In this document: positions 59,114 through 64,000 of the stretch, in pieces | How positions within the stretch are numbered: position 1 is the stretch's first letter | How the letters are laid out: each line of letters begins with the position of its first letter | Source of the DNA: Pseudalkalibacillus sp. SCS-8 | Lineage (GTDB): Bacteria > Bacillota > Bacilli > Bacillales > Fictibacillaceae | Assembly: GCF_040126055.1 (NCBI RefSeq) | Contig: NZ_CP143541.1 | Span: forward strand, 3,472,001-3,536,000 | Direction: 5' to 3' | DNA length: 64,000 nt | Translations under genes and position numbers: made by a program | The notes under the pieces: model-generated | Told to the model about the DNA's origin: nothing | Database searches by the model: none | Seen by the model: only the letters and a program-made list of their open reading frames with translations

Positions 59114-60004
59114 TCAAAATGGTTCATCATGATCAGGGTTTAACTTCTCTCGTACCTTGATGGCGTAATCCGGCTGTTTCGCATGGTCGACCCACTCGAG
59201 GTGAGTTGAAGAAAATGTATGTTTTCCGGTATGCCCTTTCAGCATCAAACGGTCGTATTTTTCCTTAGTCAGCTTAGGAGCAGAGGCTTGGGTCTCTTCA
59301 ACCCATTGCTCGAACTCTTCCTTTGTTTGCGCAGTAACCGTGAACTTCTGTTCTGCAAAACCTTCTCCCGTAAAATTGGCGTTCCGTCCCTTATAGGTTC
59401 CCGGTTCATCGGCTTGCAGATAAATTTCGGTCTCCATCCCTGCCATGTTGTATTCTTGACCCCCAAGACGCGGAATCCAAAGTGCCGCCATCGAATCTGC
59501 TGATGTGAGCTTGAACAGGATCGGCCGGTCTTCAGGAATGTGAAGATAATTGACCGTTTCAATCTCCTGTTCCGGATAAGTAAAGATCCATTTCCAATCA
59601 ACGCTTGTCGCATGGATGACAAGCGGATCCTTATGGGAAGTCGCTTTTGGAGGCTCTTCCAATGCATAGATCGTTTTTACCGTCGGAACAGATAGCGCAA
59701 TGACGATCAGAACAGGAACGACAGTCCATATAACCTCCAGCAGCTTGTTTCCTTCATCTTGAGGTGGTTCGTAGTCTTCATTTTCAGGACGTTCACGGTA
59801 ACGGACGATAAAAAGGGTGAACAGCACGAACACCACCGTTACGATGAACAACATGAAGCCGATCGACCACATGATCAAGTCTTTTTGCTGCAAGGCTACG
59901 GGTCCCTTCGGATCTAAAACGGCCAGCTCACTGCAGCCTGTTAGGAATGCTATGGTCGTCATTATGAGAAGGCCTTTTAGCAGTGGTTTTAACTGTGTTG
60001 GCAA
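59114..60004 (-). CDS. qoxA: Menaquinol oxidase (aa3-600) subunit II, lipoprotein
   Basis: 296 aa. Lipoprotein signal with lipobox FLTGCSEL, two membrane helices, then the cupredoxin domain. The CuA ligands of cytochrome c oxidases are absent (the loop reads GRNANFTGEGFAEQKF), which marks a quinol oxidase. I place the start at TTG 60004: aaggtgg is about 7 nt upstream and the N-terminus then aligns with B. subtilis QoxA (ALKPLL/QLKPLL). The frame open to 60076 adds an unlikely 24 residues. Confidence 0.92.
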   Translation of the reverse strand: MPTQLKPLLKGLLIMTTIAFLTGCSELAVLDPKGPVALQQKDLIMWSIGFMLFIVTVVFVLFTLFIVRYRERPENEDYEPPQDEGNKLLEVIWTVVPVLIVIALSVPTVKTIYALEEPPKATSHKDPLVIHATSVDWKWIFTYPEQEIETVNYLHIPEDRPILFKLTSADSMAALWIPRLGGQEYNMAGMETEIYLQADEPGTYKGRNANFTGEGFAEQKFTVTAQTKEEFEQWVEETQASAPKLTKEKYDRLMLKGHTGKHTFSSTHLEWVDHAKQPDYAIKVREKLNPDHDEPF

Positions 60005-60107
60005 CCAAGCCACCACCTTTTCCGCGTGTGTTTGTGTTCCTTTTACCCTTAGTTGCTCAACCGCAAAACGTTTCAACCAGCGTTTGGCACAAGTGTTATC
60101 AGAATGT

Positions 60108-60149
60108 AAAAAACGAAAAGAAGCTGATCCGATTGGACAGCTTCTCCTT
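60108..60149 (-). terminator. Intrinsic terminator downstream of the TetR-SDR operon
   Basis: Stem agaagctgatcc / ggacagcttct (one bulge), with an A-rich stretch on the plus strand before it. It lies 170 bp after the SDR stop, beyond the repeat array. Confidence 0.75.
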
Positions 60150-60173
60150 TTATATGGATTTATCTTGGCGTTC

Positions 60174-60296
60174 TGGAAATTATGACCTAAATGAACAATT
60201 TATGCGCACATTTTGAAAAAGATAGACCGATTTGAGAAATTATAGCCCGATTTCCCGAATTATAGACCGATTCCGCTGAAATATAGACCAATTGCA
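60174..60296. repeat. Degenerate short tandem repeat, AATTATAGACC family
   Basis: Five diverged copies of a 20-21-bp unit (gaaattatagaccgatttcc consensus), between the SDR stop and its terminator. Same family as 11851-11969. Confidence 0.75.
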
Positions 60297-60317
60297 AATC
60301 AAGAGAGCAGCGTCGGA

Positions 60318-61256
60318 TCAAACCTGCTTTTCTTTCATGAAGTGGATCGTCTGACGAAGCCCTTCTTCATAAGGCGTCATTGGCACAGGGCCTACCTTAC
60401 TTTCAAACTTTTCACCAGATAACACCACTGGAACTTCATTCAAATACATCATTTCCGTCAATTCACGCATTTGCGGATTGAAGAGTCCGACGAAACGAAT
60501 CATATTCTTTGTCACAACAGAGACCTTCTTCTCATAACCCGTTAAGGCCCTCACCAACCGGATGATCTCTTCCCCTGATATGGCCCCTGCAGAAGGAATG
60601 TTCCAATTCTGTCCATACGCTTCGTCTCTCAATGAAAGATCGACGATGGCTTTTGCACCGTCCGAAGTATAGAGAAACTCTCTCTTCACCTTCTTGTCTC
60701 CTACATAATTGGCCTTTTTGTTTTGCAACACGTCCTTTAAAAGGATGTGGAGATACGTATTTTCCGCGTTCGGTCCATAATAATCCGGAAAGTGCGCCAC
60801 CAAAACAGGTACTTCGGCTTTAAAAGCGATCCGTTCCAACTCAAGGCGAATCTTCCCTTTTTTCGTGTGAGGCATTTTCTCTGTCTCCTCCGTTACAGGT
60901 CGACCATCCCCTCGTCCATAAGCATAAATGTTGTCAACGATTGCGAGCTTAGCCCTCGCTTTTTCTGCTGTTCCTACTATATTTCGGAGGAGCTGCGGCT
61001 GCTGCTTTTCCCAATGATGATATGGAAGATTGATGGCATGAAAAATGAGATCACAACCTTCCACTGCTCGGAGCAGATCATCCTTGTGAAAGACGTCCCC
61101 TGCGTGCGCCTCAACTCCCACCATGCCTCTGAAAAGACGGTCGAGTTTTTCCCGATTCCGCGCAAATGCGTTAACTCTAATCCCTCTTTGGACTAATTCA
61201 CTTACGATTGCATACCCCATTCCTCCTGATGCACCTAAGACCAACGCTTTTTTCAT
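60318..61256 (-). CDS. NAD-dependent epimerase/dehydratase-type SDR
   Basis: 312 aa extended/atypical SDR. N-terminal nucleotide site KKALVLGASGGMGYAIV, active-site region VDNIYAYGRGDGRPVTEE, and VAHFPDYYGPNAENTY with a Tyr. Substrate unknown. Downstream of the TetR gene on the same strand (50-bp gap) with a copy of the TetR operator in the gap, so it is probably the repressor's target. Ribosome binding site aaaggagg. Confidence 0.88.
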   Translation of the reverse strand: MKKALVLGASGGMGYAIVSELVQRGIRVNAFARNREKLDRLFRGMVGVEAHAGDVFHKDDLLRAVEGCDLIFHAINLPYHHWEKQQPQLLRNIVGTAEKARAKLAIVDNIYAYGRGDGRPVTEETEKMPHTKKGKIRLELERIAFKAEVPVLVAHFPDYYGPNAENTYLHILLKDVLQNKKANYVGDKKVKREFLYTSDGAKAIVDLSLRDEAYGQNWNIPSAGAISGEEIIRLVRALTGYEKKVSVVTKNMIRFVGLFNPQMRELTEMMYLNEVPVVLSGEKFESKVGPVPMTPYEEGLRQTIHFMKEKQV

Positions 61257-61270
61257 CGTAACTCCTCCTT

Positions 61271-61293
61271 TTATTTAACCAATGGTCAATTAA
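61271..61293. promoter_or_regulatory. TetR-family operator copy 2 (before the SDR gene)
   Basis: Read on the minus strand: TTAATTGACCATTGG then TTAAATAA. It shares 19 or 20 of 23 bases with the site at 61901-61923. Confidence 0.65.
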
Positions 61294-61305
61294 TGCACAA
61301 TAAAA

Positions 61306-61884
61306 TTATGCCGTTTGCTCGAGTGCTTTCAATATGAAAGAGACATGTGCTTCAGCTAAGGATTGGACCTCGTTATAAGGTGTCCCGTGTCTCCAATAAT
61401 GAGCGACAAATCCATGAAGAGACAAAAAGATCGACCAAATCTGTTGGACCGTCGGAGACCCTTGACTTAACGTTGAGACAGCCTCGGCAAACTTCCGATA
61501 GCTTGTATCCGGTGCCGCTTGGACATGGTACTGGACCTCTTCATCCTTTATGAGAAACATGATTTCGTAATGACTCGGATGCGTCAATCCGAATTCAATG
61601 AAGCCGAGCAGAATTTCCTTCAATTTTTCCGAGCGTTCCAATGGGAGCGATAGGATCCGTTCGACTGTCAGGTCAAGTAAATGAAAATCTTGATCCACAA
61701 GGGCATAGAACAGCTCTGCTTTGTTTTGGAAATGATAATAGATTGCACCATGACTGTAATCCAATTCTTTGGCAATCTTTCTCATCGATACATTCTGATA
61801 CCCTTCCTGCGAGAACAATTCACGAGCTGCATCCATTATCATTTCTCGAGTCAGTTCTTTCTCCACTTTCTTTCTAGGTGCCAT
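61306..61884 (-). CDS. TetR family transcriptional regulator
   Basis: 192 aa. N-terminal TetR helix-turn-helix: REMIMDAARELFSQEGYQNVSMRKIAKELDYSHGAIYYHF in parts, then a ligand-binding domain of the TetR_C_33 kind. ATG 61884 with ggagg 9 nt upstream; the frame to 61959 is not needed. Two near-identical inverted repeats, one before this gene and one before the SDR gene, suggest autoregulation and control of the SDR. Confidence 0.9.
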   Translation of the reverse strand: MAPRKKVEKELTREMIMDAARELFSQEGYQNVSMRKIAKELDYSHGAIYYHFQNKAELFYALVDQDFHLLDLTVERILSLPLERSEKLKEILLGFIEFGLTHPSHYEIMFLIKDEEVQYHVQAAPDTSYRKFAEAVSTLSQGSPTVQQIWSIFLSLHGFVAHYWRHGTPYNEVQSLAEAHVSFILKALEQTA

Positions 61885-61900
61885 GACAAAACGCCTCCAA

Positions 61901-61923
61901 TTAATTGACCACCGTTTAATTAA
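61901..61923. promoter_or_regulatory. TetR-family operator copy 1 (before the tetR gene)
   Basis: Inverted repeat TTAATTGACCA..GTTTAATTAA, 17 bp upstream of the ATG on the minus strand. The TTGACCA half-site is common for TetR regulators. Confidence 0.65.
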
Positions 61924-62057
61924 TACCATTATATTCCTACCATAACGGAATGACAACACAAATTCGTTAATTCATGGAAATGAATTGAAAAACTGATCTT
62001 ATTATGTTACCTTATAGTCACATATAAAATACTAATTTTAAGAAAAAGGTGACGAGT

Positions 62058-62492
62058 ATGATAAAAGTTGTCGTCAGCAATACGATTAACCGGCCTCATG
62101 ATCAGGTTTTTTCTTACATCGCAAATTTTGAAAACAACCCGAAATGGCAAGGTGGAATGGTGGATGCAAGATTCACCTCACAAGGTCCATTAGGAGTTGG
62201 CTCAACCTATGAACAGGTCGCAACCTTTCTCGGAAAGGAAATTAAGACCACCTTCAAAGTCGTCGAATACGAAGAAAATAAAAGAATTAAAATTGAGAGC
62301 ATAAAGAGTACGTTTCCCATTACAGTCACTCGGATCGTCGAGCCCCAAACAGAAGGAACAAAGGTAACGGCCATTGTCGAGGGAGATGCGAGCAAGGTCT
62401 TTAAAATTGCTCAGCCTTTCATGAAGCTGATGGTGAAACAATCGGTAAAATCCGACTATAAAAACCTTAAGAAACAATTGGAGCATTCGTAA
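62058..62492 (+). CDS. SRPBCC family protein (polyketide cyclase/START-like)
   Basis: 144 aa. START-like fold pattern: NTINRPHDQVFSYIANFENNPKWQGG, GVGSTYEQVATFLGKEIKTTFKVVEYEENKRI in parts, ending in an amphipathic C-terminal helix. Likely binds a hydrophobic ligand; role unknown. ATG 62058 with aaaggtga 5 nt upstream. Divergent from the TetR gene, so the same repressor may affect it. Confidence 0.82.
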   Translation: MIKVVVSNTINRPHDQVFSYIANFENNPKWQGGMVDARFTSQGPLGVGSTYEQVATFLGKEIKTTFKVVEYEENKRIKIESIKSTFPITVTRIVEPQTEGTKVTAIVEGDASKVFKIAQPFMKLMVKQSVKSDYKNLKKQLEHS

Positions 62493-62498
62493 AAATTA

Positions 62499-62534
62499 CG
62501 AAGGTGATCCTCACAGTCAGGATCACCCTTTTTC
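62499..62534. terminator. Terminator between the SRPBCC gene and mscL
   Basis: Stem aaggtgatcct / aggatcaccctt with T5 on one side and A5 on the other. Confidence 0.88.
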
Positions 62535-62536
62535 AT

Positions 62537-63019
62537 TCATTTGAATTTAACCTTCAAACGGTCTCTACTCCTGCTAGTGGGCGGTTCGTCCAATTGGGAC
62601 GTACAATTCGGGCAGCGTGATGCCAGGCTCGAAATCGTCGAGTAACAGTAAGAACACGTCTTAAACCGCGTTTGTTCAATTGGCACATTGCGCATTTTAT
62701 TCACTTGCGTAATAAAAAGATAAACAGCAAATGCGACGATAAGGAAATGGATCAGTGTTTCGATGAATAGACCAATGTTGATCGTCGCCGCACCTGCAGC
62801 TTGTGCTTCCTGCAAAGACGCATATTTCGTCTTACTTAAATTCAAATATAACTCAGAAAAGTCCGTGTGTTTCAGCAGCAGGCCGATCGGCGGCATGATA
62901 ATATCCGAGACGAATGACTGGACGATCTTACTGAACGCCGTCCCGATGATAATACCAATTCCCATATCCACTACATTCCCACGTAAAAGGAACTCCTTCC
63001 ATCCATACAAAAACCTCAC
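62537..63019 (-). CDS. mscL: Large-conductance mechanosensitive channel MscL with a C-terminal zinc ribbon
   Basis: 160 aa. MscL pore helix: FLLRGNVVDMGIGIIIGTAFSKIV, then DIIMPPIGLLL, and the second membrane helix LIHFLIVAFAVYLFI. After the usual end (VNKMR) it carries CSYC..CPNC (C122, C125, C136, C139), a rubredoxin-like zinc ribbon, and a basic tail. It opens at high tension to release solutes. GTG start at 63019 with gggagggg. Confidence 0.9.
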   Translation of the reverse strand: MRFLYGWKEFLLRGNVVDMGIGIIIGTAFSKIVQSFVSDIIMPPIGLLLKHTDFSELYLNLSKTKYASLQEAQAAGAATINIGLFIETLIHFLIVAFAVYLFITQVNKMRNVPIEQTRFKTCSYCYSTISSLASRCPNCTSQLDEPPTSRSRDRLKVKFK

Positions 63020-63098
63020 AAGTTGTCCCCTCCCCCTTACTATCTATATGAACCTTTCAAAAAGTTATGTTTTTCTACAAAACTATTATTTTCCAAGT

Positions 63099-63127
63099 TG
63101 TTAGACCTCTTATGTCGTGTTATACTC
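63099..63127 (+). promoter_or_regulatory. SigA promoter for the Fe(II)/2OG oxygenase gene
   Basis: TTGTTA, 17-bp spacer, TATACT. Confidence 0.65.
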
Positions 63128-63178
63128 GTAAAGGATTGAAATCGCTTTCATACCAATACTTTGAGGAGGTTCTTACTA

Positions 63179-64000
63179 ATGAGCAAACCATTTATCCGCA
63201 CATTGAATCTGAAAGATTACACACATGGAGATTCGCAATCTCGCAAAGCATTCTCAGAAGAGTTTGCAGCTGGATTGAAAGATATCGGATTCATCATCCT
63301 GGAAGGTCATGGTGTCGATCATAAGTTGATTGATAAGAACTATGAGCTTTGGGAAGAGCTATTCAGCCTTGACACTGAAACGAAGCAGAAATACGAAGGA
63401 ATCGATGGAGGTCAACGCGGCTACACCGGTTTTGGTAAAGAGCACGCGAAAAACCGTTCTGTCGGAGACTTGAAAGAATTCTGGCATACCGGACAAGAGC
63501 TTCCTCAAGGTCACCCATTGACTTCCGAGTACCCTGCGAACGTATGGCCAGCTGAAGTTCCAGAGCTTCGCAAAAATGCATTGAACTTCTACCGTGAACT
63601 AGAGCGTGTTGCTCGTAACATGCTTGAAGCATTAGCGATGCACTTTGATCTTCGTCAAGATTTCTTCTCTGACATGATCAAGGACGGTAACAGCATCCTG
63701 CGTTCCATCCATTATCCAAAACTGGATGATTCTATGGATCCAAATGCAATCCGTGCAGCAGAGCATGAGGACATCAACCTTATCACATTGCTTGTCGAAT
63801 CAACTGCTTCAGGCTTGGAGCTATTGACACGTGATGGCGAGTGGATGGAAGTTAAAGCTGAGAAGGGTCAAATCATCGTAGATGCTGGTGACATGCTTTC
63901 TCGTATCACAAACGAAGTCATCCCAGCGACGACTCACCGTGTAGTTAACCCTGTCGGTGAAAACACATCTCGTTATTCAATGCCATTCTTCGTACATCCA
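63179..64000 (+). CDS. Isopenicillin-N-synthase-like Fe(II)/2-oxoglutarate oxygenase, 3' truncated
   Basis: The frame runs from ATG 63179 (ggagg 9 nt upstream) to the last base without a stop: 274 codons so far. N-terminal DIOX_N part (IGFIILEGHGVDHKLID, GGQRGYTGFGKE), then the Fe2OG domain with iron ligands in AEHEDINLITLL (HxD) and TTHRVVNP, and the 2OG arginine motif RYSMPFF. Family members hydroxylate or oxidise small molecules; substrate unknown. The SigA-type promoter is 52 bp upstream. Confidence 0.88.
   Translation, partial: MSKPFIRTLNLKDYTHGDSQSRKAFSEEFAAGLKDIGFIILEGHGVDHKLIDKNYELWEELFSLDTETKQKYEGIDGGQRGYTGFGKEHAKNRSVGDLKEFWHTGQELPQGHPLTSEYPANVWPAEVPELRKNALNFYRELERVARNMLEALAMHFDLRQDFFSDMIKDGNSILRSIHYPKLDDSMDPNAIRAAEHEDINLITLLVESTASGLELLTRDGEWMEVKAEKGQIIVDAGDMLSRITNEVIPATTHRVVNPVGENTSRYSMPFFVHP

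Noticed and set aside
1..64000. tRNA, rRNA, prophage or insertion sequence
   Set aside because: No cloverleaf-like sequence, rRNA segment, integrase, transposase or phage structural gene was seen.

Overview
This window reads as chromosome from an endospore-forming member of the Bacillaceae. Gene content and order resemble the Bacillus subtilis ywd-ywf-ywg region: ywgA-ywfO, lipL(ywfL), pta, hemQ(ywfI), gerQ(ywdL), ywdK, ywdI and ung. Sporulation and germination genes (spo0M, cwlJ, gerQ), a bacillithiol gene (bshB2) and the aa3-600 menaquinol oxidase operon qoxABCD agree with this. Most genes have strong AGGAGG-type ribosome binding sites, many start with GTG or TTG, and most transcription units end in a clear intrinsic terminator. 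I saw no rRNA, tRNA, CRISPR array, prophage or intact insertion sequence.

Layout. 1-7.5 kb: an NCS2 purine permease cut by the window edge, a secreted glycerophosphodiesterase, DUF1992, ywgA-ywfO, a dicarboxylate/amino-acid symporter and lipL. 7.5-12.4 kb: pta, spo0M with a perfect SigW-type promoter, hemQ, the cwlJ-gerQ germination pair and ywdK. 12.5-19.1 kb: a translationally coupled sigO-yvrJ-rsoA operon, an MFS carrier divergent from an alpha-glucosidase, ywdI, DUF1499, a stress protein and a CheX-like phosphatase. 19.3-22.7 kb: a DsbA/FrnE-like oxidoreductase with an in-frame UGA at its first active-site cysteine, a 52-bp hairpin repeat array, then wrbA and an MhqR-like MarR regulator, each with an operator-like palindrome. 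22.7-35.5 kb: a YdeP-type molybdopterin oxidoreductase, amidase, cysteine dioxygenase with an EamA exporter, MOSC protein with isoaspartyl dipeptidase, a YczE-like protein, phosphatase, a DUF420-GGDEF pair and a FUSC exporter with an SDR. 35.7-41 kb: a nucleotidase coupled to a TrxR-like flavoprotein, hflKC and a MscS channel. 41-47 kb is AT-rich and accessory-looking: a PI-PLC with no signal peptide, two tandem secreted paralogues and, after DUF523/ung, a stand-alone Hint-domain protein. 47-64 kb: flavin reductase, Eis-like GNAT, a second GNAT, yojF-bshB2, fused msrAB, a methyltransferase fusion, a tandem P-loop protein, qoxABCD, a TetR-controlled SDR, MscL with a zinc ribbon, and an Fe(II)/2OG oxygenase cut by the window end.

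The most exciting signal is at 19282-19929. The reading frame of the DsbA-family protein is intact except for UGA exactly where the first Cys of the CPFC motif belongs. A perfect 7-bp stem with a GGU loop starts 13 nt after that UGA, which is the layout of a bacterial SECIS element. This is a candidate selenoprotein. A point nonsense mutation is the main alternative. Second, intergenic spaces carry two families of degenerate tandem repeats (52-bp hairpin units at 9.7 and 20.1 kb; 20-21-bp AATTAT units at 11.9, 51.0 and 60.2 kb), mostly just outside terminators.
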